The notes under the pieces were generated by a model, which ran no database searches, was not told the origin of the DNA, and saw nothing but the letters and a program-made list of their open reading frames with translations. Below, one piece after another: positions 1 through 8,981 of a stretch of DNA of 64,000 nucleotides. Position numbers and translations under genes: made by a program. The first letter of the stretch is position 1, and each line of letters begins with the position of its first letter. This stretch comes from Lentimonas sp. CC4 (lineage in GTDB: Bacteria > Verrucomicrobiota > Verrucomicrobiia > Opitutales > Coraliomargaritaceae). The DNA is taken from assembly GCF_902728235.1 (NCBI RefSeq), contig NZ_CACVBO010000001.1:3682001-3746000 (forward strand). The letters are read 5' to 3'.

Positions 1-335
1 AAGTTGAACTGGAAATAGGCGGCTACTACTCGGATGAAAATTCTGGCTGTTTCTACGAAGCGATCCTCTCACGGGAATTCGAAGTAATGGATCAACTCAG
101 CCTACTGCCTTTTATTCAACTAGGCTACAACGACGACTACATCGCCGAAGGTCACAACGGACTGAACAACCTGACACTGGGATTGGAGTGCAATTGCGCA
201 CTCACAGAGCAATTCAGCATTGGAGCCTACGTAGCACAAAATATCGCAATCGATGCTGACACCAAAAAGCACGCCGACGACCACCTGCTAGATGACTTCG
301 CCTACTTTGGCTTAAACGCAAGCTACAGCTTTTAA
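1..335 (+). CDS. C-terminal part of an outer-membrane (beta-barrel) protein, truncated by window edge
   Basis: The frame is open from base 3 (VELEIGGYYSDENSG) through the window start to the stop at 333-335, so only the last ~110 residues are visible. They alternate polar and apolar residues in beta-strand style, with turns such as YNDDYIAEGHNG, and the chain ends in YFGLNASYSF. A terminal Phe after alternating aromatics is the usual outer-membrane barrel signal recognised by BamA. No specific family is recognised; a porin-like or DUF481-like barrel is possible. It precedes feoA by about 120 bases, but nothing shows a functional link. Confidence 0.6.
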   Translation, partial: VELEIGGYYSDENSGCFYEAILSREFEVMDQLSLLPFIQLGYNDDYIAEGHNGLNNLTLGLECNCALTEQFSIGAYVAQNIAIDADTKKHADDHLLDDFAYFGLNASYSF

Positions 336-361
336 ACAGAACCGCCGATAGGAAAGTCCAC

Positions 362-381
362 CAAGCACGTCTCTGTGCTTG
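362..381 (+). terminator. Possible hairpin after the outer-membrane gene
   Basis: CAAGCAC and GTGCTTG pair perfectly (7 bp) around a 6-base loop, 27 bases after the stop of the upstream gene. There is no clear T run, so it may be a weak terminator or an mRNA-end stabiliser. A smaller inverted repeat, TGAGA-N5-TCTCA, lies at 421-435 just before feoA and could be a regulator site. Confidence 0.3.
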
Positions 382-453
382 CAATCGGACATAAAGTCAT
401 TCTGGTATGCGGTTTGCTATTGAGACTTAATCTCACGTGCTACCATTTTTCCT

Positions 454-681
454 ATGCGACTAGACAAAATCACCAAAAACGGACTCTTCCGCGTAAAGTC
501 CCTGAATTGCGACAATGAATGCATCGCCCGCCTGATGTCGATGGGGCTACTGCCTGACCAAGAAATCCGCTTGGTGCATGAAGCGCCTTTGGGTGATCCC
601 ATTGCGATTGAGTTCAATGGCTGCCACATGAGCCTACGCTTGGTAGATGCCGCAAATGTTGAAGTCGAACCGATTGATTAA
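454..681 (+). CDS. feoA: FeoA, ferrous iron transport accessory protein
   Basis: A 75-residue single-domain protein of the FeoA SH3-like family, a small cytoplasmic partner needed for Fe(II) uptake by FeoB. Typical features are the N-terminal hydrophobic strand (GLFRVKSL), the loop RLMSMGLLPDQEI, which matches the FeoA 'R..MG..PG..I' pattern, and a C-terminal strand, MSLRLVDAANVEVEP. Length is normal for the family. The stop codon is directly followed by the feoB ATG with no gap, so the two are almost certainly cotranscribed and translationally coupled. Iron control by a Fur/DtxR-type repressor is expected, but I do not see a convincing box. Confidence 0.93.
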   Translation: MRLDKITKNGLFRVKSLNCDNECIARLMSMGLLPDQEIRLVHEAPLGDPIAIEFNGCHMSLRLVDAANVEVEPID

Positions 682-2865
682 ATGAAGGTCCCGAGTAAAG
701 ATATCCGCATTGCCCTGATTGGAAACCCCAACACCGGCAAGACCTCCCTCTTCAACACCCTGACTGGCCTTCGCCAACGTGTCGGCAATTACTCTGGCGT
801 CACCGTCGAGAAGAAGACCGGCACCTGGACAATGCCGATGGGGCAAGAGGTCGAGCTCATTGATTTACCCGGCACCTATAGTCTGAGCGCAACGTCCCTA
901 GACGAACGCGTCGCAGTCGACGTGCTCACTGGGCATGCCGACAACCATGCAGCCCCCGACCTCATCGTGGTCGTGGTCGATGTTGAAAATTTGCGCCGCA
1001 ATCTCTTTCTCGCCTCTCAGGCCGCCGAGCTCGGCGTGCCGATGGTCATCGCCCTGAACTGCTGGGATGTCGCCGAGAAAAAGGGTCTACAAATCGACAG
1101 TAAACTACTGGAGCAGCGCCTCGCGGTGCCCGTGGTGCCGACAATTGCCAAGCACAAGCGTGGCACGACCGAGCTGGCCAAAGCCGTCGAGCATGCGATC
1201 GAAACTCGCCCGATGCTCATCCGCCCGAAATGGCCGGAGCCCGTAAAGACTGCACTGGCAACACTACAGAAAGAACTGATCGACACACGTGGTGAGTCAC
1301 TACGCGAAGGCGAACTGCAACGCCTCATTTTCGACCGCAAAAGCGCTGTGCGCGAACGTCTCAAGTCCGCACCAGAAGACTACGAGCCGATCATTAAGGC
1401 CACACGCGACCAACTCTACAAAGACGGCTATCAGCCCGACGCCGCCGAATCACTTCTGCGCTACCGCTTCATCAATCCCCTGCTCAACGACATCCTCGAA
1501 CGTCAAGCGCTACTCAAGCACCGCAGCAAGTCCGAAGGCATTGATCAGCTACTCCTCCACAAATTCTGGGGACTGATGGTTTTCATCGGCATGATGTATG
1601 TCGTCTTCCAATCCGTTTATACATGGGCAGGGCCACTCATGGATTTAATCGAAGGAGCCGTCGGTTGGGTGCAAGGCATCGCTGCCGACGCACTCGTCGC
1701 GACACCGATGCTGCAGAGTTTAGTGGCCGATGGCATCATCGGAGGCGTGGGCGCGTTCCTCGTCTTCCTGCCGCAGATTCTAGTGCTGTTTTTCTTCATC
1801 TCTCTACTCGAAGCGACTGGCTACATGGCACGCGCCGCCTTCCTCATGGATAAGCTCTTCCAATGGTGCGGCCTCAACGGCAAGAGCTTCGTGCCACTGC
1901 TCACCGGATTTGCCTGCGCGATTCCCGGCATCATGGCCACCCGCACGATCAGCGATAACAAAGCGCGCATGATCACGATCCTCGTCACACCGCTGATGAG
2001 TTGCTCCGCACGCCTACCCGTTTATCTACTACTCATCGGTGCCTTCATCGAGCCTCGTTACGGCCCGAGCGTTGCAGGAGCTACGCTCTTCGCCATGCAC
2101 TTCATCGGTGCACTCATCGCAGCACCGCTCGCATGGATGCTCAACAAGACATTGAACCGTGGCCGCAGCGCACCTCCATTTGTCATGGAGCTGCCGCACT
2201 ACCGTGTGCCGCAAATCAACCTCGTATTCAATCGCATGTATGAGAGCGGCAAGGAATTTGTCGTCCGTGCCGGCACCGTGATCTTTGCGATGTCCATCAT
2301 CATTTGGGCGCTACTGTATTTCCCACGTTCCACCGAAGTCGAAGAAGTCGTCACCACCGAATACATGGCCGCAGCCAGCCTCACTGAGCTCAGTGAAGCA
2401 GACGAAGAAGCCGTTGGTAAACTCGTCGATGCCGCATTCCTAGAGCAAAGCTACATGGGTCGATTCGGTAAATTAGTGCAGCCCGTCTTCGCCCCCGCAG
2501 GCTACGATTGGAAAATCACCGTCGGCGTCCTAGCGAGTTTTCCAGCACGTGAAATCATTATTTCCACGCTAGGCATTACCTATGCCCTAGGCGGTGAGAT
2601 CGACGAAGAGTCGGACGATCTGCGCAGCACGCTCACCAACACAAAATGGGAGAGCGGCCCACGCAAAGGCGAGAACGTGTTCAACATCCCCGTCGCACTA
2701 TCGATCATGGTATTCTTCGCCCTCTGCATGCAGTGCGGCGCGACGCTCGCCGTCATCGCCAAGGAGCTCAATTGGGGCTGGGCAATTGCCAGCTTCTTTA
2801 CGCTCACCGGAGTGGCATGGATCGCCGCAGTGCTGACCTATCAAATCGGCATGCTGTTTGTGTAA
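682..2865 (+). CDS. feoB: FeoB, Fe(II) transporter with N-terminal G domain
   Basis: A 727-residue ferrous iron transporter of the inner membrane. The N-terminal GTPase domain carries G1 GNPNTGKT (residues 14-21), G3 DLPG (61-64) and a G4-like NCWD (126-129; most FeoB have NxxD). A cytosolic helical domain runs to about residue 280. Then come the Gate/nucleoside-recognition membrane domains with the diagnostic segment GFACAIPGIMATR near residue 410 and a second set of helices at the C-terminus (FFALCMQCGATLAVI). Length is typical. Start ATG follows the feoA stop directly. The gene continues into a tiny Cys-rich membrane protein downstream, as in many feo operons. Confidence 0.97.
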   Translation: MKVPSKDIRIALIGNPNTGKTSLFNTLTGLRQRVGNYSGVTVEKKTGTWTMPMGQEVELIDLPGTYSLSATSLDERVAVDVLTGHADNHAAPDLIVVVVDVENLRRNLFLASQAAELGVPMVIALNCWDVAEKKGLQIDSKLLEQRLAVPVVPTIAKHKRGTTELAKAVEHAIETRPMLIRPKWPEPVKTALATLQKELIDTRGESLREGELQRLIFDRKSAVRERLKSAPEDYEPIIKATRDQLYKDGYQPDAAESLLRYRFINPLLNDILERQALLKHRSKSEGIDQLLLHKFWGLMVFIGMMYVVFQSVYTWAGPLMDLIEGAVGWVQGIAADALVATPMLQSLVADGIIGGVGAFLVFLPQILVLFFFISLLEATGYMARAAFLMDKLFQWCGLNGKSFVPLLTGFACAIPGIMATRTISDNKARMITILVTPLMSCSARLPVYLLLIGAFIEPRYGPSVAGATLFAMHFIGALIAAPLAWMLNKTLNRGRSAPPFVMELPHYRVPQINLVFNRMYESGKEFVVRAGTVIFAMSIIIWALLYFPRSTEVEEVVTTEYMAAASLTELSEADEEAVGKLVDAAFLEQSYMGRFGKLVQPVFAPAGYDWKITVGVLASFPAREIIISTLGITYALGGEIDEESDDLRSTLTNTKWESGPRKGENVFNIPVALSIMVFFALCMQCGATLAVIAKELNWGWAIASFFTLTGVAWIAAVLTYQIGMLFV

Positions 2866-2909
2866 AGAGGAGTTAGCAGTTAGAATCTAGCACTTAGATC
2901 TTTCCACTA

Positions 2910-3056
2910 ATGAAATACTTAGAAATCATCCTCGTCGGGCTCATCCTCGTCGGCGCACTCATCTACCTGCAAAAAACTTTTTTTCCTAAAAAGAAAGGCG
3001 GCTCGAGCTGTGGTTGCAGCACCAAAGACTGCCAAGCACTGAATAGAAAGCAGTAG
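2910..3056 (+). CDS. FeoB-associated Cys-rich membrane protein (48 aa)
   Basis: A 48-residue ORF starts with ATG 44 bases after feoB. It has one N-terminal transmembrane helix (YLEIILVGLILVGALIYL), a basic stretch (FFPKKKGG) and a cysteine cluster SSCGCSTKDC. This is the build of the FeoB-associated Cys-rich membrane protein family, found downstream of feoB in many bacteria; the cysteines may handle Fe(II) at the inner face. Its role is inferred from family and position. The gene is easily missed because of its size. Confidence 0.8.
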   Translation: MKYLEIILVGLILVGALIYLQKTFFPKKKGGSSCGCSTKDCQALNRKQ

Positions 3057-3329
3057 CCAACTGAGAGTGAGCGACCTTCGACCGAGTGGGAGTGCACATG
3101 CGAGGGCGAGACGGCCTACGCGACTGTGCGTTCGACTCAGCCCATAGAAGCGGCAGTCTGCCACGTTGATTAGAATCAGTCTCTCACTTCCAGCGCAGCG
3201 ACACTCAACCAAAGGCGAATCCCAAGGCGCACACCCACCAAGACGAGGGATCGTAGAAACGCCCCTGGGGAGCGCCGACGTTCCCCGTCGGCACCATTGC
3301 CCAAGAAGCCAACAAGGACGTCACCTAAG

Positions 3330-3484
3330 TTCAAGTCTCTCCCTCTCAAGTCTCAGCTCTCCCCCCTCAGGCCTCAAGTCTCAGCTCTCAAGTCTCAGCT
3401 CTCAAGTCTCAGCTCTCCCCCCTCAGCTCTCAAGTCTCCCCCCTCAGGTCTCAGCTCTCAGGTCTCAGGTCTCAGCCCCCTCTC
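3330..3484. repeat. Low-complexity CTCAAGTCTCAGC array
   Basis: An irregular array of a 12-14 base unit (variants TCTCAGCTCTCAAG, TCTCCCCCCTCAG, TCTCAGGTCTCAG) fills the end of the stretch between the Feo genes and the phosphatase. It overlaps the last codons and stop of the minus-strand phosphatase gene, whose C-terminus GLRPET is read out of the array. Bases 3057-3329 hold no gene that I can support; there is a short inverted repeat around 3270-3292 (GCCGACG and CGTCGGC). Similar arrays recur at 8382, 9180, 10428, 21945 and 24349. Confidence 0.85.
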
Positions 3485-4699
3485 AATCTCTCGGCACTTC
3501 AAACCGACCAAACAAATATCATCGTCGAATTCTGTAGCACCGGTAAAGTGCTGCACCTCCCCGATCAACGCAGGAAACAGCGCATCAAGCGATCGCTCGC
3601 GATACTTCTGCGCTGCCTGCAATAAGCGATCCTCACCAAACTCCTCGTCATCGTCAGGCTTAGAGGCTTCATACAACCCGTCGGTATACAGCACCAACGC
3701 ATCCCCAGGCTGCAACTGTAACTCATGCGTCTGATACTTTGCACCTTCGTTAATTGCCAACCCAGGCCCGCGTTGAGCCGGGGCATCCATCAACCAACGC
3801 ACAGAGTGATCCTGCTCACGAAACAGAAGTGGCGATGGATGCCCCGCATTCGCGATCCGTAGTAACCCGGTGCTCGCATTATACACCGCGTAACACGCAG
3901 TCGCATACATAAACACGTGTCCTTTACGCATCACCGGCAACAGTCGCTCGTTCATTCTAGCAAGAAACTCTCCTGGATCACACTCCTGGAGCGCAAGCTC
4001 TTCCAGTGTGGCATAGATAAGCGCCGTGCCCAATGCTGCCCGTATTCCATGCCCCATCACATCACACAATAAGATGCCGCACTCGGTATCCGACAATCGC
4101 CGTATCGCACATAGATCACCACTCACTGTCGAACTAGCATGGTGATGATGTAGAAACTCAACAGCACTGTCTGCGGGGGAAACCCCACGCGGGAAGACAG
4201 GATATGTATTTGGGAAAAATGCCTTTTGAAACTCTGCGGCGATGTCGAGATCTTCCTCCATTCCCACCTTGATCTGACGTATCTCCTCCGCATAGCGGGC
4301 AGCCTTCAGAGCAGCCAGCTTGTGCTCGGTAATATTGCGCGATATCCCAAACGTCCCCACTGTCTTACCCGAATCATCGATCAAGGGAACCTTTGAAGTT
4401 GAAGACCACGCCACACGACCATCCTTCCATGTGGTTTCCTCCTCCAGACCTTCGATCGGCACACCACTTTGGATAATAGCCTGTTCGTCCTCATACATCT
4501 GACGAGCATCCGCTTCCTTAAAACTATCGTAGTCGCTTTTACCGATCAGCTCTTCACGCTTGGAAAAGCCCCATGCGGTGGCCAACGTTTTATTCACCAT
4601 GACGAACCGGGACTGCAAATCCTTGAAGTAGATACTATCAGTCGTCTGCTCCATCAGCCTTCTCAGGAGAAACTCAGCATTATAAGGGTCGTCTTTCAT
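3458..4699 (-). CDS. PAS-domain PP2C-type (SpoIIE/RsbU-like) serine phosphatase
   Basis: A 413-residue cytoplasmic signalling protein. Residues ~10-130 form a PAS sensor domain with PAC tail (TTDSIYFKDLQSRFVMVNK, later GTFGISRNITEHK). A short coiled linker (~130-150) leads to a SpoIIE-type PP2C domain at ~155-400, with metal-binding motifs SGDLCAIRRL, LLCDVMGHG (Asp before Gly-His-Gly), NAGHPSPLL and YTDGLYEAS. Such proteins usually dephosphorylate anti-sigma-factor antagonists or act in c-di-GMP-like signal chains; the partner is not encoded nearby. GGAGG lies ~12 bases before the ATG. The final residues (RGLRPET) come from the CTCAAG repeat array, suggesting that the original end was replaced. 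Confidence 0.88.
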   Translation of the reverse strand: MKDDPYNAEFLLRRLMEQTTDSIYFKDLQSRFVMVNKTLATAWGFSKREELIGKSDYDSFKEADARQMYEDEQAIIQSGVPIEGLEEETTWKDGRVAWSSTSKVPLIDDSGKTVGTFGISRNITEHKLAALKAARYAEEIRQIKVGMEEDLDIAAEFQKAFFPNTYPVFPRGVSPADSAVEFLHHHHASSTVSGDLCAIRRLSDTECGILLCDVMGHGIRAALGTALIYATLEELALQECDPGEFLARMNERLLPVMRKGHVFMYATACYAVYNASTGLLRIANAGHPSPLLFREQDHSVRWLMDAPAQRGPGLAINEGAKYQTHELQLQPGDALVLYTDGLYEASKPDDDEEFGEDRLLQAAQKYRERSLDALFPALIGEVQHFTGATEFDDDICLVGLKCREIERGLRPET

Positions 4700-4840
4700 A
4701 AAGTAATGTCCTCCCCATACATTTAACAGACTGTCCCAAAAAAGCGAACGGCTTGTAACATAAGCAGAAGTTCAAGCCCACCATGTTGAGCGATAATTCT
4801 GAACCTTCCGAAGGGTAAGGCCCACAAGCATACTGCAGCA

Positions 4841-6181
4841 CTATCGATGTAACGGCCTCGGCACTTGGGCACGCAAGAGATACCAGCCTGACAGTATAAA
4901 ACAGACACCGACAAAGACACCGAAAAGCAGGACGATCCCCGTTTGCATCTGAGCTGAAAGACTCTCAGCAGCTAGATCGACTCCCATCACATGTAGCCCC
5001 ACTCCCACGCAGACAAAGGCAATCGCACGAGCGACTTTCAGACCAGACTTCCACACGGCAAAATACAATGCCTCCTTGCGCTGCGAAGTCTCAACCGCAT
5101 TCGCATCAATACAGTCGGTAATCATCGACTCCACAAGAAAGACGGCACCACACAGCACGCCCGTAACCACCGAGACGAACAAGGTCGGCGCCAGCAACTG
5201 GGCAGGCAGCAACGGATACGCGACGCAGCCAATCGCCCCAAGTAGGCAGACCGCAACCGCGGCAGGCCGTTGCTTGCCATAGCGCTTCGAGAGCCAAATC
5301 CACAAGGGGATCGAAACCACGATACAAAGCGTAAACACCGGCAGGATCGCTTGTGTCACCTGCGGCTCAGATAGTTGCAGCACTAGGCGATAGTAGATCA
5401 ATGCCAACGCCGCGTTTACCGTGCGAGCCACCGCAGCAATAATCCCCGCATACAAAATACACATAAACCCGCGATCCTGTAGCAAGCCACGCAACTCCCT
5501 CCAACGAGGCAATACCGCAGGGGCAGTGTGCTGCGTCGCACGCTCGCGGCGCCGTATCATAAAAAACGTCACACTGGCTCCAATCAGCACCATCCCCGCA
5601 AGCCACCATGCACTCAGCTGTCGAGAGTCTCGCAGTGCGTCACCCGCGCTCAAGTCCCCACTCTGCCCCAATAATAGTCCTGGCAAGGCACTACCGATCG
5701 CAAGCCCACCAATCCCAAAACCCATACGTGAGGCCAGTAGCTTATTGCGCTCATTCGCGCTCGTCGATAGCTCCGCACTCAGACTGCTCTGCGGCAAATC
5801 CACCAACGTCATCCCCGTATTGACCAACACATACGCAACCAACAAGTGCAGAAACAGCCCCATTTGTGTGCCCTGCCCACTTGGCGCAAATAAGAGCACA
5901 GTCGCCCCCGCCAGTAGCAACGAACCGACCCACATCACCGCACTATACGACACTCCCCGTTGCCGCGCAGCAATCAGCCCCAGCGACACGATGACATCAC
6001 TCAGCGCATCCCAAAGAATCGCCACGGCAAACGCCAGACCAGCCAGCAGCGGGCTTAGCCCCAATATACGTGTATAATAATCAAAGAGGTATAATTGCAG
6101 CGTCACCTCCACAGCAACCTTCCCCACACTGACGATTCCATAGCCTGGGTAGACATACGCTTTAATTGGAGAGAGTTGCAT
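4841..6181 (-). CDS. MFS transporter, GPH/MelB-like sugar:cation symporter
   Basis: A 446-residue polytopic inner-membrane protein with about 12 hydrophobic helices. The N-terminal part (GIVSVGKVAVEVTLQLYLFDYY, then LGLSPLLAGLAFAVAILWDALSD) matches the MFS_2/GPH family, where the helix-2 Asp region (WDALSDVIVSL) helps bind the cation. A central charged loop (IRRRERATQH) separates the two six-helix halves. The substrate is unknown; a glycoside or similar small solute is likely. It stands alone: the phosphatase gene lies 141 bases downstream on the same strand, and the upstream gene is divergent. Confidence 0.85.
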   Translation of the reverse strand: MQLSPIKAYVYPGYGIVSVGKVAVEVTLQLYLFDYYTRILGLSPLLAGLAFAVAILWDALSDVIVSLGLIAARQRGVSYSAVMWVGSLLLAGATVLLFAPSGQGTQMGLFLHLLVAYVLVNTGMTLVDLPQSSLSAELSTSANERNKLLASRMGFGIGGLAIGSALPGLLLGQSGDLSAGDALRDSRQLSAWWLAGMVLIGASVTFFMIRRRERATQHTAPAVLPRWRELRGLLQDRGFMCILYAGIIAAVARTVNAALALIYYRLVLQLSEPQVTQAILPVFTLCIVVSIPLWIWLSKRYGKQRPAAVAVCLLGAIGCVAYPLLPAQLLAPTLFVSVVTGVLCGAVFLVESMITDCIDANAVETSQRKEALYFAVWKSGLKVARAIAFVCVGVGLHVMGVDLAAESLSAQMQTGIVLLFGVFVGVCFILSGWYLLRAQVPRPLHR

Positions 6182-6350
6182 AGCAGAGCAATCGCTCCAC
6201 CTGCCGCGGACTTACAGCTAATATACGAAACCGCCCACCATTTTACCTGTAAGCTCAACGCCCCCCACACGAATATATAGGTGAACCATCACTCAAACAC
6301 TAGTAGCCTGTAACATTCAAAACTTCGCAAATCCTATGGTTTGGCTACCC

Positions 6351-6416
6351 ACATCGAACGTCCAATGCACCTTGGAATGAAAAGCGAATTTCTATTCAAA
6401 ATTGGACGTTCGATGT
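6351..6416. repeat. Hairpin element with 16-bp perfect arms
   Basis: ACATCGAACGTCCAAT (6351-6366) and its exact reverse complement (6401-6416) are separated by 34 bases. The right arm context ATTCAAAATTGGACGTTCGA occurs again near 9241, and a related AACGTCGAACGCCCAACGC block lies near 26310, so this is a dispersed element. The rest of the intergenic stretch 6182-6569 shows nothing I can identify except possible promoters for the two divergent genes. Confidence 0.7.
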
Positions 6417-6569
6417 TCGAAGTTTATGCCGACCAAATTCCATAATACTTCAGCTCTTCGAAGTCTTTCGAGAAACAGATAAATACGAAACAACGCAGAG
6501 ATAAGCCACTAGGCGCGCCACGCTCCACAGCACTTGAGCCCCCCCCCTTTCACTTATAAAATATTCAAT

Positions 6570-7142
6570 ATGCACACACAGCGAAAAAGACTCCAAGTCA
6601 GACACATCCTCCTATTGTGCGTAGTAGTATTAGCCGCCCCTGAGATCGCCAATGCCAGCCGTGAGCTCGCATCATCGCAAGCGCCACAAGCACGTGGCAC
6701 ATTCCGCCATGTCCATGCCATGTTTTTTAAACTCTACGACTTAACATTGTATACCGATGCCCCAGCACAAGCCACTCCCGCGGAGGTGCTCAACGGGCAG
6801 CACACATTGCGACTCGAGTTCAACTATCTACGCACCATCAAAAAAGAAATCATTCTGGAATCCGGCGAAAAGATACTGCAGCGCAACTTAAGCCCAAGCG
6901 AGCTTGCCAGTATCGAAGATCGCGTAGCGCAGCTCAATGACGCCTACACCACCGTGCATCGCGGCGACCAATCCGCACTCAGCTATAAGCAAGGGCACGG
7001 CACATCACTAGAAATCAACGGGCACTCCATCATTACCATACCAGGCGATGACTTCGCCTCGCTCTACTTCCGCATCTGGCTCGGCGATCAACCGATCTCA
7101 TCTGAAATGCGCGACTATTTGATGACCCCAAAGAAACAGTAA
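6570..7142 (+). CDS. Secreted chalcone-isomerase-like protein
   Basis: A 190-residue protein from the ATG at 6570; a TTG 36 bases earlier is possible, but the signal peptide begins cleanly at the ATG. Residues 1-30 are a signal peptide (basic MHTQRKR, hydrophobic ILLLCVVVLAAP, then ANAS). The mature part fits the periplasmic chalcone-isomerase-like family: FRHVHAMFFKLYDLTLYTD near the start, then LRLEFNYLRTIKKEIILESGE, and SIITIPGDDFASLYFRIWLGDQP at the end. Bacterial members probably bind fatty-acid-like ligands rather than isomerise flavonoids. Upstream bases 6534-6570 contain a run of ten C residues. Confidence 0.75.
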   Translation: MHTQRKRLQVRHILLLCVVVLAAPEIANASRELASSQAPQARGTFRHVHAMFFKLYDLTLYTDAPAQATPAEVLNGQHTLRLEFNYLRTIKKEIILESGEKILQRNLSPSELASIEDRVAQLNDAYTTVHRGDQSALSYKQGHGTSLEINGHSIITIPGDDFASLYFRIWLGDQPISSEMRDYLMTPKKQ

Positions 7143-7159
7143 AACCAACAATACTTAGC

Positions 7160-7390
7160 TTTCAGCATTTTCACTTTCCGTAGTTTCAGTATATCAAAGT
7201 TTAAGTTTTTCAGTTTCAGCTTTCATCAGTTTCAGCAGTTTCAGCTTTCATCAGTTTCAGCTTTCAGCGTTTCAGCGTTTCAGCAGTTTCAGCTTTCAGC
7301 AGTTTCAGCTTTCAGCGCTTTCAGCGCTTCCAGATTTCCACTCCTCACTACCACTCCTCACTACCACTCCTCACTACCACTCCTCACTAA
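7160..7390. repeat. TTTCAGC array followed by CACTCCTCACTAC tandem repeat
   Basis: From 7160 to about 7332 the sequence is built of irregular copies of TTTCAGC, TTTCAGCAG and TTTCATCAG. From about 7339 to 7390 it changes to roughly four copies of CACTCCTCACTAC. No gene or promoter can be told apart inside it; the deacetylase gene begins just after. Confidence 0.85.
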
Positions 7391-7413
7391 GGCCGAAGGC
7401 CGACCTCCCTGAA

Positions 7414-8325
7414 GTGCTCTCCCTCTACTACGACCCTGTCTATACCGAAGGCCTCGACCCCAGCGTCCGCTTCCCCCGCGAGCGCTACCGCCTGCTCGCC
7501 GAGCGACTACAGCATCACCCAACCATACAAATGCAGGCGCCGCGGCGCGCGACCCGCGAAGAAATCCTACGCGCCCATCAGCACGACTATGTCGATCAAT
7601 TTTTAGCAGGCACCCTACCCGCAGACATCATTCGCCGCATCGGGCTACGCCCTTGGACGCCCGCCATCGTAGAGCGCACGCTCCGCATCACCGGAGGCAG
7701 CCTACAAGCCCTCGAAGAGGCCCTGCGCACCGGCAGTATCACAGGCAACATGGCAGGCGGCACCCACCACGCCTATTACGACTGCGGCTCCGGTTATTGT
7801 ATTTTTAACGACCTCGCCATCTGCGCGCTCACCGCACTGCAGACGCCCACCATTCGCCGCGTGCTCATCCTCGACCTCGACGTCCACCAAGGCGACGGCA
7901 CCGCAGCCATCCTCGCCGGGCACCCCGACCTGTTCACCTGCTCCATTCACTGCGAAAGCAACTTCCCCTTCCGCAAGCAACAGAGCGACCTCGACGTGCA
8001 CCTCGCCGACGACACCGACGACGCTTACTATCTCAGCTGCCTCGACCGCACACTCGAAAAGATCCGCCCACAGGACTTCGACCTCATCCTCTACCAAGCC
8101 GGCGTCGACCCCTTAGCCGAAGACGCCCTCGGCAAACTCGCCCTCACCCGCGACGGTCTCAAGCAACGCAATCAACGCGTCTTCGCCTACAACCGCACGC
8201 ACGGCATCCCCATCGTCATCTTCATGGGCGGCGGCTACGCCAAACCGATCGAAGCCAGCGTCGACGCCTTCGAAGACCTCTTCGCGGCGGCCGCCGCAGT
8301 GAAGAGTGAGCGGCCTTCGGCCTAG
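7414..8325 (+). CDS. Histone-deacetylase-family protein (acetyl-amide hydrolase)
   Basis: A 303-residue zinc hydrolase of the arginase/deacetylase fold. Visible active-site parts are the His pair in GGTHH (118-119), the metal motif DLDVHQGDGT with D156 and H158, the third metal Asp in QAGVDPLAEDALG (D232), and the Gly-rich GGGY with Tyr275. The N-terminal RFPRERYRLL is typical of bacterial members close to the class IV/HDAC11-like group. In bacteria these remove acyl groups from lysine, polyamines or small molecules; the substrate here is unknown. The start is GTG at 7414, right after the repeat array. The C-terminus runs to the edge of another array. Confidence 0.9.
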   Translation: MLSLYYDPVYTEGLDPSVRFPRERYRLLAERLQHHPTIQMQAPRRATREEILRAHQHDYVDQFLAGTLPADIIRRIGLRPWTPAIVERTLRITGGSLQALEEALRTGSITGNMAGGTHHAYYDCGSGYCIFNDLAICALTALQTPTIRRVLILDLDVHQGDGTAAILAGHPDLFTCSIHCESNFPFRKQQSDLDVHLADDTDDAYYLSCLDRTLEKIRPQDFDLILYQAGVDPLAEDALGKLALTRDGLKQRNQRVFAYNRTHGIPIVIFMGGGYAKPIEASVDAFEDLFAAAAAVKSERPSA

Positions 8326-8381
8326 TGGGAGTGACAAGTGCAAGGGAAGGACGGTCTCGGTGCCGGCCGCAGCGCCTAAGC

Positions 8382-8590
8382 CCCCCCTCAAGTCTCAGCC
8401 CTCAAGTCTCAGCCCTCAAGTCCGTAGTCGCGTGAGACGAAGTCTTTTACGCGATCAAGTCTCAGCTCTCAAGTCTCAGCCCTCAAGTCTCAGCCCTCAA
8501 GTCTCAGCCCTCAAGCCTCAGCCCTCAGACCTCTTACCCCTAGCCTCTTACCCCTAGCCTCTTACCCCTAGCCCTCAAGTCTCCGCCCTT
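8382..8590. repeat. CTCAAGTCTCAGC array with embedded hairpin segment
   Basis: Copies of TCTCAGCCCTCAAG surround a non-repetitive piece at about 8419-8460 (GTCCGTAGTCGCGTGAGACG, then AAGTCTTTTACGCGATCAAG). That piece contains CGCGT/ACGCG and GAC/GTC arms. Three copies of CCCCTAGCCTCTTA follow at ~8535-8572. The same embedded piece occurs in the array at 10428. Bases 8326-8381 show nothing else. Confidence 0.85.
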
Positions 8591-8612
8591 CAAACTCGGC
8601 CGCAGGCCACCC

Positions 8613-8981
8613 TCACCCCCAGAAACAGGCGTAAGCATCCTCATCCACTAGCTTAATAAAGCCGTCAATATGCTTTACCGTAGGCTCAGGATCGTAGCTC
8701 TGCCATTTAAGGCTCGCTCGCTGCCACAGCACTTTCCAGTGATTTTTAGTCCGCACATACGTCGCCTTGGCCACCATCGGCTCAGACATCACCGAACGAT
8801 CCGCATACGAGGGACGTATTTCGTGGATCACCACACTGAAGCCCTCGATCCGGTAAGCGAGGTCAACCTCAGCTCGTATAGAAGGCTCTGGACGACGGCG
8901 CTCAATAAACGCATCCATCGCCGCGCGAATCGACGCATCTTCAAATTCAGTAAAAGGCATAGGCAACAGAGAAAACGACAT
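8613..8981 (-). CDS. DUF3024 protein
   Basis: A 122-residue cytoplasmic protein from the ATG at 8981; an in-frame start 33 bases upstream would add 11 residues. The pattern of an N-terminal helix (ASIRAAMDAFIERRRP), a central strand pair (LAYRIEGFSVVIHEIRP) and a C-terminal WQSYDPEPTVKHID followed by FIKLVDEDAYACFWG is that of the DUF3024 family: small proteins of unknown function common in proteobacteria and Verrucomicrobia. It lies between two repeat arrays and convergent to the deacetylase gene, with no sign of an operon. Confidence 0.75.
   Translation of the reverse strand: MSFSLLPMPFTEFEDASIRAAMDAFIERRRPEPSIRAEVDLAYRIEGFSVVIHEIRPSYADRSVMSEPMVAKATYVRTKNHWKVLWQRASLKWQSYDPEPTVKHIDGFIKLVDEDAYACFWG

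Noticed and set aside
3330-3484. CRISPR-like appearance of the CTCAAGTCTCAGC arrays
   Set aside because: Units are only 12-14 bases, irregular and contiguous with no unique spacers of even length, and no cas genes lie in the window.
3166-3734. Plus-strand frames rich in Ser/Leu/Gln through the first array
   Set aside because: They translate the repeat itself and overlap the phosphatase gene on the other strand.
5421-6077. Plus-strand frame of 218 codons
   Set aside because: It is antisense to the MFS transporter gene and its product is Ser/Pro/Arg-rich without any domain.
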